Below are positions 53,276-61,662 of a stretch of DNA of 64,000 nucleotides, piece after piece; position 1 is the first letter of the stretch, and each line of letters opens with the position of its first letter. The notes beneath the pieces were generated by a model that saw only the letters and a program-made list of their open reading frames with translations, made no database searches and was not told where the DNA came from. The stretch is from Flavimobilis soli. GTDB lineage: Bacteria; Actinomycetota; Actinomycetes; Actinomycetales; Cellulomonadaceae. Both the position numbers and the translations under genes were made by a program. The stretch is from positions 806,001 through 870,000 of the forward strand of contig NZ_PDJH01000001.1 in NCBI RefSeq assembly GCF_002564025.1. The letters are read 5' to 3'.

Positions 53276-53773
53276 TCAGCCGCCGCGGGCGGCGCCCTGG
53301 ACGACGATGCGGACTCCGCCGTCGTCGTCGAGCACGTCCGTCAGCCAGCCGACGAGCGCCGGGCGGGCAACGCCCGAGAGCTCGACGACGGCGGTCTGCC
53401 CGTCGGGCGACGTCGCCGACACGAGCTGGACCTCGCGAAGCGAGACGACGCCGGAGGACGCCGCGAGGTACTCCTGCGCACCCTTGGCGACGGACGCGTC
53501 GGTCAGCACGATCGCCGGCCCGGGAGCGCCGTCCCCGATGCGGTCGAAGCTCGAGTGGAACAGCGCCTCGTCGTACGTCCCTGCGGCATAGGCGGCGGCC
53601 GCGTCGGCGACGGACAGCAGCCGCTTGCGCTCGAGCTGGACGCTCGTCACCGCAGCGACCGTCGCGATGAGCGCGAGGGCGACCGCGACGAAGCCGATGG
53701 CGAGCACGAGCACCTGCCCGCTGTCGTCGTCTCGGAGGCGGCGCGCCGTGCGCGCCGCTCTTTCCTTCCGCAT
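53276..53773 (-). CDS. Pilus-assembly TadG/Rv3654c-like protein
   Basis: 165 residues. A basic N-terminus and a single membrane helix (GQVLVLAIGFVAVALALIATVAAVT) precede an extracellular domain that begins VQLERKRLLSVADAAAAYAAGTYDEAL. The DDDSGQVLVLAIGF opening and ADAAA pattern are those of TadE/TadG-like minor pilins at the end of actinobacterial tad clusters. ATG overlaps the preceding stop by one base (TGATG). Confidence 0.8.
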   Translation of the reverse strand: MRKERAARTARRLRDDDSGQVLVLAIGFVAVALALIATVAAVTSVQLERKRLLSVADAAAAYAAGTYDEALFHSSFDRIGDGAPGPAIVLTDASVAKGAQEYLAASSGVVSLREVQLVSATSPDGQTAVVELSGVARPALVGWLTDVLDDDGGVRIVVQGAARGG

Positions 53774-54243
53774 CACGGCGCCGCCCGCAGCCGGTCGACG
53801 ACGCCGCGGTGCGACGCCTCGACAGGGACGACCATCCCGTCGAGGCCGATGCTCGAGACCCCAGGCAGCGGCACCCGCACGCGGACGTTCACCGCGACCT
53901 CGCGTCCCGGCGTCACGCACGGCGCCTCGCAGTCGACGTCGACCGTCACGCGGTCGGGCGAGAGTCCGTGGTCCTCGAGAGCGACCTTGACCGACGCTGC
54001 GGCGCGCGCCGCCGCGTCTGCGTCGTCGTCGGCGATCGTGTACGCCCGCACGACGTCGCGCGCTGCGCCCTCGGTCGCGAAGGCTGCCGCCTGGACCTGG
54101 CTGAGGAAAACGACGAGGTACACGAGCGGGACGATGAAGACGACCGCGACGAGGAGAAACTCGACCTGCGCGTTACCGGTGTCGTCAGCGGCGCCGACGC
54201 GGCCGACGAGGCGCCGGGTCAGGGCCGGCTGCCGCGTGCTCAC
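53773..54243 (-). CDS. TadE-family pseudopilin
   Basis: 156 residues. The TadE motif is GNAQVEFLLVAVVFIVPLVYLVVFLSQVQAAAFATEGAARDVVRA, with the Glu that defines the prepilin-like cleavage region followed by a hydrophobic helix. The remainder is extracellular, with one Cys pair (DCEAPC). It lies in a chain of overlapping pilus genes. Confidence 0.85.
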   Translation of the reverse strand: MSTRQPALTRRLVGRVGAADDTGNAQVEFLLVAVVFIVPLVYLVVFLSQVQAAAFATEGAARDVVRAYTIADDDADAAARAAASVKVALEDHGLSPDRVTVDVDCEAPCVTPGREVAVNVRVRVPLPGVSSIGLDGMVVPVEASHRGVVDRLRAAP

Positions 54244-54638
54244 TGCTCCTCCAGGATCGCGTGACCCCGGACCGTGATCGTGCCTGCTGACCCGAGCAGC
54301 CCGATGACGGGCGCCGGGGCCTTGACGGTCACCTCGGCGAGCAGGACGTCGTCCCGCCGGATCGTGTCGGCGGTGACGTCGCTCGCGTACCTGTCGGACA
54401 ACGACGACGTGACGAGGTCGACCGTCCGGGCCACGCCGTCCTGGGCACGGCTGTCCGCGCGCGCGGCGAGGCGCGCACCTTCGGCCGCCGCGTCGACGAG
54501 CGTCGTCCGCACGTGGAGCACGAGCGCGAGCTGGAGCACCGCGACGAACAGCACGACGACGAGGGCGCCGACCAGGACGAACCCGACGGCGGCTGATCCG
54601 TCGTCAGCCCCGGGCCCGGTCGGCGTGTGCGTGCTCAG
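54240..54638 (-). CDS. TadE-family pseudopilin with probable CTG start
   Basis: About 132 residues. GSAAVGFVLVGALVVVLFVAVLQLALVLHVRTTLVDAAAEGARLAA is the TadE helix; the usual Glu is replaced by Gly-Phe. No ATG, GTG or TTG lies between the preceding gene's stop and the helix. A CTG at 54638 overlaps that stop as CTGA, mirroring the GTGA/ATGA overlaps nearby, with AAGGG upstream. It is therefore taken as a CTG start. The stop overlaps the next TadE gene by four bases. Confidence 0.75.
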   Translation of the reverse strand: MSTHTPTGPGADDGSAAVGFVLVGALVVVLFVAVLQLALVLHVRTTLVDAAAEGARLAARADSRAQDGVARTVDLVTSSLSDRYASDVTADTIRRDDVLLAEVTVKAPAPVIGLLGSAGTITVRGHAILEEQ

Positions 54639-54856
54639 GGACCCTTGACGCCCTTGACCGCGTCCGTGAAGAGCTCGCTGAGCAGGCCGCCGGCAGCGGC
54701 CCACAGGATGATGACGAGCCCCGCGCTCATCATCGTGACGAGAACCCATCCCGGGACGTCGCCCCGGTCCTGACGTCCGGCCCTCAGGAACCGCGCGGCC
54801 AGGCGCGCCTTCCACGCCGCGTACCGCGCTCTCCCGATCGTGCGCCCCTGGTTCAT
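54635..54856 (-). CDS. Flp-type pilin-like protein (DUF4244-like)
   Basis: 73 residues. A basic N-terminus (RARYAAWKARLAARFLRAGRQDRG) is followed by DVPGWVLVTMMSAGLVIILWAAAGGLLSELFTDAV. The Gly before the hydrophobic helix resembles a prepilin peptidase site, but the typical Glu+5 is not clear. It occupies the flp/pilin position between tadC and the tadE genes. ATG at 54856 follows CAGGAAGGAAC. It is probably the major pilin subunit of the cluster. Confidence 0.78.
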   Translation of the reverse strand: MNQGRTIGRARYAAWKARLAARFLRAGRQDRGDVPGWVLVTMMSAGLVIILWAAAGGLLSELFTDAVKGVKGP

Positions 54857-54934
54857 GGTGTTCCTTCCTGACGGTTGTTCCGGCGCCCGCCTCGGGCGCC
54901 GGTCGTGCATGTACTGGCAGAGCGTGTGCGGCCG

Positions 54935-55870
54935 TCACAGGCCGATCCTCAGGACGAAGAGCGACGGGAACACGGCGAAGACGACGGTGACCGGCAGGAC
55001 GAGGAAGACGACCGGCACGAGCATGAGGACCTCCTTGCGGCCGCCCACCTCCATGAGCGTCCGCTTGCCCTGCTCGCGCACGTCCTGCGCCTGCGCCCTG
55101 AGGACCTCCGCGACGGGTGTGCCACGCTCGACGGCCACGGCCACTCCCTCCGCGAAACGGCTGAGCGGCGCGAGGCCGGTCCTGTCCGCGAGACCCTCGA
55201 GCGCGGCGCTCAGCGACGCGCCGGCGTGGACGTCGGCGAGCGTCGTCCGTAGCTCGTGCGACAGCTCCCCGCTCGCCTTGCGCGCGACGCGCTGCAGCGC
55301 GGCGACCGGGGCCTCGCCCGCGGCGACCGCGAGCGCGAGCAGCTCCGCGATCGTGGGGAACTCGAGGAGCATGACCTCGTCGCGGTCGCGGATCGTCCGT
55401 GTCAGCGCGCGGTCGCGGAGCATGGCGCCGGTCGCGCCTGCGATGAGCACGAGGAAGGCGCCGAGCGGGACCGGCAGGCTGCGGGTCGCGGAGAGCACGA
55501 GGGCCAAGAACAGGCCGACGGCGAGACCGACCGTGCCCCAGAGCAGCTGCTGGGCGCGGTACTGCTCGACGGTCCAGCGGGAGCCTGCGCGCTGCAGCCG
55601 ACGGCGGAGCTGAGCAGTCGGCGTGCCCAGCCGAGCGACGAGCCCCTCGAGGCTCGCGACCCAGGGCGAGAGCAACATCTCGAGCGCGGGGAACGGCGTG
55701 ATGGCGCGACGCTCCTCGAGCAGGGCCGACCCCGTGTCCCGCCTCCCGACGTAGGGGGCGACGCGGGACGCGAAGGTGATGCGTCGCGCGCGGAGCCGCC
55801 ACACGACCGTCAGGACTCCCAGGCCGCCGAGGAGCCCGATGATCGCGCCCTTGACCTGGTCCGGGCTCAT
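54935..55870 (-). CDS. tadC: Type II secretion F-domain protein TadC
   Basis: 311 residues. Inner-membrane platform protein of the Flp pilus machine. It has an N-terminal membrane helix (GAIIGLLGGLGVLTVVW), a central pair, the T2SSF helical domain MLLEFPTIAELLALAVAAGEAPVAALQRVA with GELSHELRTTLADVHAGASLSAALEGLADRTGL, and a C-terminal membrane segment. ATGA overlap with tadB. Confidence 0.85.
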   Translation of the reverse strand: MSPDQVKGAIIGLLGGLGVLTVVWRLRARRITFASRVAPYVGRRDTGSALLEERRAITPFPALEMLLSPWVASLEGLVARLGTPTAQLRRRLQRAGSRWTVEQYRAQQLLWGTVGLAVGLFLALVLSATRSLPVPLGAFLVLIAGATGAMLRDRALTRTIRDRDEVMLLEFPTIAELLALAVAAGEAPVAALQRVARKASGELSHELRTTLADVHAGASLSAALEGLADRTGLAPLSRFAEGVAVAVERGTPVAEVLRAQAQDVREQGKRTLMEVGGRKEVLMLVPVVFLVLPVTVVFAVFPSLFVLRIGL

Positions 55871-56721
55871 CGCAGCACCCGCACGTCGTCAGGGAGCCGT
55901 CCGATCCGGAGCATGGCCCAGTAGGCGAACGCGGAGCAGGCTCCGCCCGCGGCGAGCACGAGCGCCCCCTCGACCGAGCTGTAGGCCGACGCCGTCTCCG
56001 GACGCGTGCTCAGCATCGCGAGGACGACCCACGGGCCCGTGACGGCGAGCCTCGCTCCAGCGACGGTCCAGCTCTGCCGCGCCTCGAGCTCACCGCGCGT
56101 CCGCAGGTCCTCGCGCAAGAAGGCTGACAGGGTGCGCAGCAGGCGACCGAGGTCTGTCCCGCCGACCTCCCGGCTGAGCCGGAGCGCCTCGACGATGCGG
56201 TCAGCGACCGGGTCCGCCATCCGGGTCTTGAGGTCGTCCAGACAGTCGTTGAAGCGTCCGGTCGCACGGTAGTCGCGTGCGAACGCTGCGAACGGCTCAC
56301 GCAGCTCCTCGGGGCCGCGCACCGCAAGCTGGCTGAGCGCCTCCGGCAGCGAGAGCCCTGCGCGCACGCCGGAGGCGAGGTGGTCGACGACCTCGGGCCA
56401 GACCTCCCGCAGCGAGTCCCGGTGCTTGCGGGCGCGGTGGCGGACGATCGCGACGGGCGCCCCCGCGGCGATGACCGCGAACGCTACCGCGATGGGGAGG
56501 GAGCGGGTGGCGGCGAACGCGACGAGAAGGACGACGAGCGCGCTCCCGACGCACAGCCCCACGATGCTGCGCACACGTACGCCCGGCATGCCAGCCGCGC
56601 GCAGGGCGTCGTCCATCCGGGCTGCCCGCGTCATGCCGCGCGGCTTGTCCGGCTGCTCCCAGCAGGACAGCCACAGGCAGAGGACCCCCGCGCCGAGCAG
56701 GAGGCCGACGACGACCGCCAT
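55867..56721 (-). CDS. tadB: Type II secretion F-domain protein TadB
   Basis: 284 residues. Second platform protein of the pilus machine: two N-terminal membrane segments, the T2SSF domain WPEVVDHLASGVRAGLSLPEALSQLAVRGPEEL with GRFNDCLDDLKTRMADPVADRIVEALRLSREVGGTDL, and C-terminal membrane helices. The ATG overlaps the tadA stop (TGATG). Confidence 0.85.
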   Translation of the reverse strand: MAVVVGLLLGAGVLCLWLSCWEQPDKPRGMTRAARMDDALRAAGMPGVRVRSIVGLCVGSALVVLLVAFAATRSLPIAVAFAVIAAGAPVAIVRHRARKHRDSLREVWPEVVDHLASGVRAGLSLPEALSQLAVRGPEELREPFAAFARDYRATGRFNDCLDDLKTRMADPVADRIVEALRLSREVGGTDLGRLLRTLSAFLREDLRTRGELEARQSWTVAGARLAVTGPWVVLAMLSTRPETASAYSSVEGALVLAAGGACSAFAYWAMLRIGRLPDDVRVLR

Positions 56722-57944
56722 CAGCTCGCCGCCCGCAGCTCGGCAGCGATGTCGATGCCCGCGCGCTCGAAGCGCTCGATGCCAGGTGGGAAGCCGTCGG
56801 CGCGCACGAGGACGTTGTCGACCGTCCGGAAGACGTCCGCAAGCTCGACGACGCCGCCTTCCGCGCGGCCTGGGACGGCTGCGACCTGCTCGACCCGGCG
56901 AGCCCCGTCTGCGCCGACGCCGAGGTGGACGACCAGGTCGATCGCGGACGCGACGGTCGGCACGACGAACGACGACGAGACGTTCTCCCCGGCGAGGAGC
57001 GGCAGGAGGCAGAGCTTGGCCACGGCGTCCCGGGCGGAGTTCGCGTGCAGGGTCGCCAGGCCCGGGATGCCAGCGTTGAGCGCGATGAGGAGGTCGAGGC
57101 TCTCGGCCTCGCGCACCTCGCCGACGACGATCCGGTCGGGGCGCATGCGCAGCGCCTCCTTGACGAGCCGTCGCAGCGGTATCTCGCCGGTGCCCTCGAG
57201 GCTCGGCTGCCGGCACTGCATCGCGACGGTGTCGCGGCACGTCAGCTTGAGCTCGAAGACCTCCTCGCAGACGATCACGCGCTCCTTGGCGGGGATGGAA
57301 CCGCCGAGGGCGTTCACCATCGTCGTCTTGCCCGCCTGCGTCGCACCCGAGACGAGGATGTTGAGGCCCGCGCGGACGGATGCGTCGAGGAAGCGTGCGG
57401 CGTGGACGGTCAGCGAGCCGAGCGCGACGAGGTCCTCGAGCCCGCGCGCCGCGACGACGTACTTGCGGATGTTGACGGACCACTGCCGGGTGATGTCGGG
57501 GATCACCACGTGCAGGCGCGAACCGTCGGGCAGCGTCGCGTCGACGAACGGTGACGACAGGTCGAGGCGTCGGCCGCTCGACTTGAGCATCCGCTCGACC
57601 AGGTCACGCAGCTGGCTCTCGGTGAGGATCGTCGTCGTCAGCTCGGGGACCCCGCGGCGGGCGACGAAGACCCGGTGGGGCCCGTTGACCCAGATCTCCT
57701 CGATCTCGGGGTCGTCCAGGTACGGCTGGAGCGGTCCCATGCCTGCGACGGCGGCGACGATCTCACGCGTCGCGACGTCGGCGTCGGCGAGTGCCGGGAC
57801 GACGCCGCGTCCGGAGCGCCGGTCGTAGTCCTCGACCGCCTCGCGGACGAGGAGCGCAAGGTCGCTCGCGTCGCGCTCAGGGTCGATCCCCCGGCGTCGG
57901 ATGAGCTCGCGCACCTCGCGCTCGAGGATGGCCACACCGTCCAC
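56721..57944 (-). CDS. tadA: Pilus assembly secretion ATPase TadA/CpaF
   Basis: 407 residues. It hexamerises and powers pilin assembly. N-terminal domain with YLDDPEIEEIWVNGPHRVFVA and SGRRLDLSSPFVDATLPDGSRLHVV; Walker A GATQAGKTTMVN; the Asp-box-like VIVCEEVFELKL; Walker B RPDRIVVGEVREAESLDLLIALNAGIPGLATLHANSA. GTG at 57944 after GGGGGAG. It leads a tightly packed tadA-tadB-tadC-flp-tadE-tadE-tadG unit. No tadZ, tadV prepilin peptidase or rcpA-type outer-membrane gene is in the window. Confidence 0.92.
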   Translation of the reverse strand: MDGVAILEREVRELIRRRGIDPERDASDLALLVREAVEDYDRRSGRGVVPALADADVATREIVAAVAGMGPLQPYLDDPEIEEIWVNGPHRVFVARRGVPELTTTILTESQLRDLVERMLKSSGRRLDLSSPFVDATLPDGSRLHVVIPDITRQWSVNIRKYVVAARGLEDLVALGSLTVHAARFLDASVRAGLNILVSGATQAGKTTMVNALGGSIPAKERVIVCEEVFELKLTCRDTVAMQCRQPSLEGTGEIPLRRLVKEALRMRPDRIVVGEVREAESLDLLIALNAGIPGLATLHANSARDAVAKLCLLPLLAGENVSSSFVVPTVASAIDLVVHLGVGADGARRVEQVAAVPGRAEGGVVELADVFRTVDNVLVRADGFPPGIERFERAGIDIAAELRAAS

Positions 57945-58108
57945 GTTCTCCCCCGTCCTGCCCCCGCCCCCGCGGGTGCTGGCGACCGCCCCCGCGGCAC
58001 GCCAAAGCAGACCATAGGGGGTTTTCGGACGTGGCGCGCGGTGACTGTGGACAACTCACCCGGGGCCCGGACCAGCACTAACCCTCCCGCAGGGAGTCGC
58101 TAGACCGG

Positions 58109-58708
58109 CTACCGGGTAGGGGTCCGGTCGACGAGCCCGGCGGCAGCACGCTCGGTCGCCGCGCGGCGCCGTCCGCGCACATGGACGACGACGCCAAAGG
58201 CGATGACGACCGCCGCGGCACCCGCGATGGCGGCGAGGACCTCGTTGCCATCGCGCTGGCCGTCGCGCCAGGCCTTGTCATAGTCGTCGTGGGACTTCTC
58301 GGGATGCCCCACGGGATAGGCGAGATCGACGGGATCACCGACCTTGAGGTCGCACCACGCGGCCTGCCTCGGGTTGAGCTCGGTCGCCTCGTAGCGCGCG
58401 CCATCGACCTCGAAGGCGTACGTCACCGTGCACGGGCCGACCGACTCCTCCGGGATCCAGGCCTCCTCCGGCCCGAGACCTTCCGCCTCGGCGGCCCGCC
58501 TTGCCTCGTCGATCTCGTCCTGGTTGTAGACCTGCCCGGGTCCGGCGTAGACGACGGTTCCCCTCGCACGCACTTGCGGCTCGCTCGACAGGCCGGGCGA
58601 CGACATCGCGAGGAGGGCGGCGTTCATCACGTAGAACGCCGCAAAGGCTCCCAGCAGGAGGACGCCGACGCCGTAGGCGCAGAACGCGATGATCTTGTAT
58701 GAACGCAC
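58109..58708 (-). CDS. DUF3592-like membrane protein
   Basis: 199 residues with an N-terminal membrane segment (IIAFCAYGVGVLLLGAFAAFYVM), an extracellular part (ARGTVVYAGPG..., CTVTYAFEVDGARYEATELNPRQAAWCDLKVGDPVDLAYPVGHPEKS) and a C-terminal membrane segment (VLAAIAGAAAVVIAFGVVVHV). The sandwich between two helices and the G-D-x-V-x-x-x-Y-x-P motif resemble DUF3592. GTG at 58708. Function unknown. Confidence 0.72.
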   Translation of the reverse strand: MRSYKIIAFCAYGVGVLLLGAFAAFYVMNAALLAMSSPGLSSEPQVRARGTVVYAGPGQVYNQDEIDEARRAAEAEGLGPEEAWIPEESVGPCTVTYAFEVDGARYEATELNPRQAAWCDLKVGDPVDLAYPVGHPEKSHDDYDKAWRDGQRDGNEVLAAIAGAAAVVIAFGVVVHVRGRRRAATERAAAGLVDRTPTR

Positions 58709-58841
58709 GGAAGGCCCCCCGCTCAGGGTGGTGGCGCGACCCCTGCCGCGCACACGAATGACACGGCCCCTGTGACCGCCCGGCGAGCATAGCGGCCCGC
58801 GTTCCTCGCGCGGGCGCAGCCACCTGCGCTGTCGAGCGGCG

Positions 58842-59327
58842 TCAGTCCCGCGAGGCGGTCCCCGGCAGCGGGCGCGTGACCCACGCCTCCGGCTTCGCGA
58901 GCATCTCGGTCGCGGCGGGCGGGAGGTCTCCGGAGGCGACGTCGGCGAGCGACACGTGCTCGAGGACCGTGCGCATCGCGACGCGCAGCGCCACCCAGGT
59001 CTCGCGCAGGTGCGTCGCCGCGCCCTGGTAGTCGACGTCCTCCGGCTGCACGCCCGCGATGTTCGCGAGCGGGCCGTCGATCGCGCGGATCACGTCCGCG
59101 ACCGAGATCGTCCTCGGGTCGCGCGCAAGACGGTAGCCGCCGTCGGCGCCGCGCCTCGACTCGACCAGCCCGGCGCCGCGCAGATCACCGAGGATCGAGA
59201 GCATGAACGGCGCCGCGATCTGCTGCGCCGCGGCGACCTTGTCCGCCTTGACGAACCCGCCGTCGTAGGTGGTCGCGAGCTCGAGACAGCCACGCAGGGC
59301 GTAGTCGATCTTGGCGGTGATGCGCAT
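58842..59327 (-). CDS. Rrf2-family transcriptional regulator
   Basis: 161 residues. The winged helix is MRITAKIDYALRGCLELATT, the recognition region VAAAQQIAAPFMLSILGDLRGAGLVESRRGADGGYRLARDPRTISVADVIRAIDGPLA. The three-Cys Fe-S cluster of IscR/NsrR is absent (only Cys14 is present), so it is not a standard iron-sulfur sensor. It lies 50 bases from the MFS gene stop, in the same orientation. Confidence 0.87.
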   Translation of the reverse strand: MRITAKIDYALRGCLELATTYDGGFVKADKVAAAQQIAAPFMLSILGDLRGAGLVESRRGADGGYRLARDPRTISVADVIRAIDGPLANIAGVQPEDVDYQGAATHLRETWVALRVAMRTVLEHVSLADVASGDLPPAATEMLAKPEAWVTRPLPGTASRD

Positions 59328-59376
59328 GGCCCACAGTATGCACGGCCCGCGTCTCGGCCAGCGGCGTTGCCCGACG

Positions 59377-60624
59377 TCAGGACGCGTCGCCCCAGGCGCC
59401 GCCGCGCCGGTAGGCCGGCGTCGCGATCGCGAGCACGGTCACCGCCGTCGCGATCGAGAACGCCATGACCGACGCCATCGCCACGCCCGTCCCGCCGAAG
59501 ACCCCGACGAGCGGGCTGATCAGGCCGGACAGGCCCGCCTGCATCGCACCCATGAGCGCAGCCGCCGTGCCGGCCATGTGCCCGTACGGCGTCAGCGCGA
59601 TCATCGACGCGTTCGCCGGGATCATGCCCTGCATGCCGAGCACGAGCCACAGCACGCACAGCAGCGCGACGAGCCCGCCCGCGCCCGTCGCCGACACGGC
59701 GACGAGGACGCCCGCGAGCACGAGCTGGACGACGAGCGCCAGGCGCAGGATGCGCACCGGCGCCACGCGCCGCACGAGCGCCGCGTTGAGCTGCGCCGAC
59801 CCGACGAGCGCCACACCGTTGATCGCGAACGCGATCGCGAACTGCTGCTCGCTGAGCCCGTACTCCTCCTGCAGCACGAACGTCGACCCGACGACGTACG
59901 ACATGATCACCGCCTGCCCCAGCCCGGGGATGACGGCGACCGCCATGAACTTCTTGTCCTTGAGGAGCGACGCGTAGCCCGCCGAGACGCCGCGCGGCCC
60001 CGCGATGCGCCGCCGGTCCCCCGGCAGCGTCTCCGGCATGAAGCGCCACACGATGACGAGCAGCACCGCGCCGATCACCGCGAGCGCCGCGAACACGAGG
60101 TGCCACGTGCCCCGGGAGGCGATCGCGCCACCGACCGTCGGCGCGAAGAGCGGCGCGACGCCGATGACGAGCATGAGCCGCGACAGAAGTCGCGCAGCCT
60201 CGGCCCCGACGAAACGGTCACGGATGACCGCGATCGCGACGACGGACGCCGCCGCATTGAAGAAGCCCTGCAGGACGCGCAGCGCGATGAGCGCCTCGAT
60301 CGTCGGAGCGACGATGCACGCGAGCGACACGAGGACGTGGGCCGCGACTCCGAGGAGGACGGGCAGGCGGCGGCCGAACCGGTCGGAGAAGGGCCCGATG
60401 ACGAGCTGGCCGATACCACCGCCGAGCAGCATCCCCGAGACCGTGAGCTGCGCGGCCGCCGCAGTGGAGTTCAGGTCGACTGCGACCGTGGGCAGCGACG
60501 GGAGGTACATGTCGACCGTGATCGCCGGAAGAGCCGCGAGCGCGCCGAGCATGAGGACCCACTTGAAACCTGCGCCCCGAGGTGCGGGCGGGGCGTGGGT
60601 GGGGTCGTTCGGGGTGCGGCTCAC
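59377..60624 (-). CDS. Bcr/CflA-type MFS drug efflux transporter
   Basis: 415 residues with twelve predicted membrane segments. LAALPAITVDMYLPSLPTVAVDLN is the Bcr/CflA signature in helix 1 (DMYLPSLP), GQLVIGPFSDRFGRRLPVLLG the motif A loop, and ALRVLQGFFNAAASVVAIAVIRD the helix 4 motif. Exports small hydrophobic compounds in exchange for protons. GTG at 60624 gives the usual short N-terminus. Confidence 0.88.
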   Translation of the reverse strand: MSRTPNDPTHAPPAPRGAGFKWVLMLGALAALPAITVDMYLPSLPTVAVDLNSTAAAAQLTVSGMLLGGGIGQLVIGPFSDRFGRRLPVLLGVAAHVLVSLACIVAPTIEALIALRVLQGFFNAAASVVAIAVIRDRFVGAEAARLLSRLMLVIGVAPLFAPTVGGAIASRGTWHLVFAALAVIGAVLLVIVWRFMPETLPGDRRRIAGPRGVSAGYASLLKDKKFMAVAVIPGLGQAVIMSYVVGSTFVLQEEYGLSEQQFAIAFAINGVALVGSAQLNAALVRRVAPVRILRLALVVQLVLAGVLVAVSATGAGGLVALLCVLWLVLGMQGMIPANASMIALTPYGHMAGTAAALMGAMQAGLSGLISPLVGVFGGTGVAMASVMAFSIATAVTVLAIATPAYRRGGAWGDAS

Positions 60625-60849
60625 ACGCTCGATCTTATCGATTCGATCCTGCGGCCTGCCGCGCGAGAGCCCGATCTTCACGTCTCGCTCGTCACAAGGC
60701 GACGGCCCCGCGCTTCGCCTCAGCAGGCGCGCCCGCGTGCTGGAAGCATCCCCCTGGCGGCTCGTCCCTGACCAGGGCGAGGACCCTCCCCTTCCTGCGC
60801 CGCGCACCCCGCCCGTGCCGATGTCACAGGCGTGCGCGACAGTGGAGGC

Positions 60850-61584
60850 ATGTGCGGACGCTTCGCCTCCTTCCGGCAGACCCAGGACCTGCTCGACGCC
60901 TTCATGATCGACCCGACGCTCCCCCTCGACCCGGAGCTCGCGGCGTGGCAGGCGTCGTGGAACGTCGCGCCCACGGACCCGGTGCGGATCGTCGTCGAGC
61001 GCGCACCACGCGGTGCGGCACCGGGCGCGGCGGCCGAGCGGTCGCTCAGGCTCGCGCGCTGGGGGCTCGTGCCCTCATGGTCGAAGGACCCCAGGGGCGG
61101 CGCCCGCATGATCAACGCACGCAGCGAGACGCTCCTCGACAAGCCCGCGTTCGCCAAGCCGATGGCCGCACGCCGCTGCCTCGTCCCGACCGAGGGCTAC
61201 TACGAGTGGAAGGCCGGCGCAGACCCGAAGGCGCGCAAGCAGCCGTACTTCATCCGCCCGACTGCCGACGGCGTCACGGCGTTCGCAGGCCTCTATGAGT
61301 TCTGGCGCGACAAGACGAAGGCCGACGACGACCCGGCGCGCTGGCTCGTCACCACGACCGTCATCACGAAGGCCGCGACGGGCGACATGCTCGACCTCCA
61401 CGACCGCGTCCCCGCCATCCTGCAGCCGGACCTGTGGGACGAGTGGCTCGCCCCCACGACGGGCGCCGACGACGCGCGGGCACTCCTCGAGGCGCCCGTC
61501 CCCGGGCTCGAGTGGTACCCCGTGAGCCCCGCCGTCAGCACCGCGACCACGGAAGGGCCGCAGCTCATCGAGCCCGTCGACTGA
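60850..61584 (+). CDS. SRAP-family (HMCES/YedK) abasic-site crosslinking protein
   Basis: 244 residues. The start MCGRFASF leaves Cys2 at the N-terminus after Met removal; this Cys forms a thiazolidine bond with abasic sites in single-stranded DNA. WNVAPTDPVRIV, LRLARWGLVPSWSKDP, MINARSETLLDKPAFA, RCLVPTEGYYEWK (the catalytic Glu) and LHDRVPAIL complete the SRAP domain. ATG at 60850 is fixed by the required Cys2, over an in-frame upstream start at 60832. Confidence 0.94.
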   Translation: MCGRFASFRQTQDLLDAFMIDPTLPLDPELAAWQASWNVAPTDPVRIVVERAPRGAAPGAAAERSLRLARWGLVPSWSKDPRGGARMINARSETLLDKPAFAKPMAARRCLVPTEGYYEWKAGADPKARKQPYFIRPTADGVTAFAGLYEFWRDKTKADDDPARWLVTTTVITKAATGDMLDLHDRVPAILQPDLWDEWLAPTTGADDARALLEAPVPGLEWYPVSPAVSTATTEGPQLIEPVD

Positions 61585-61662
61585 CGGGCTCGGGCGCAGC
61601 GGACGGACGGGCCCGACCGCAGCGGACGCGAGCGGCGGCGGGCGCTCGCACCAGCAGACGCG

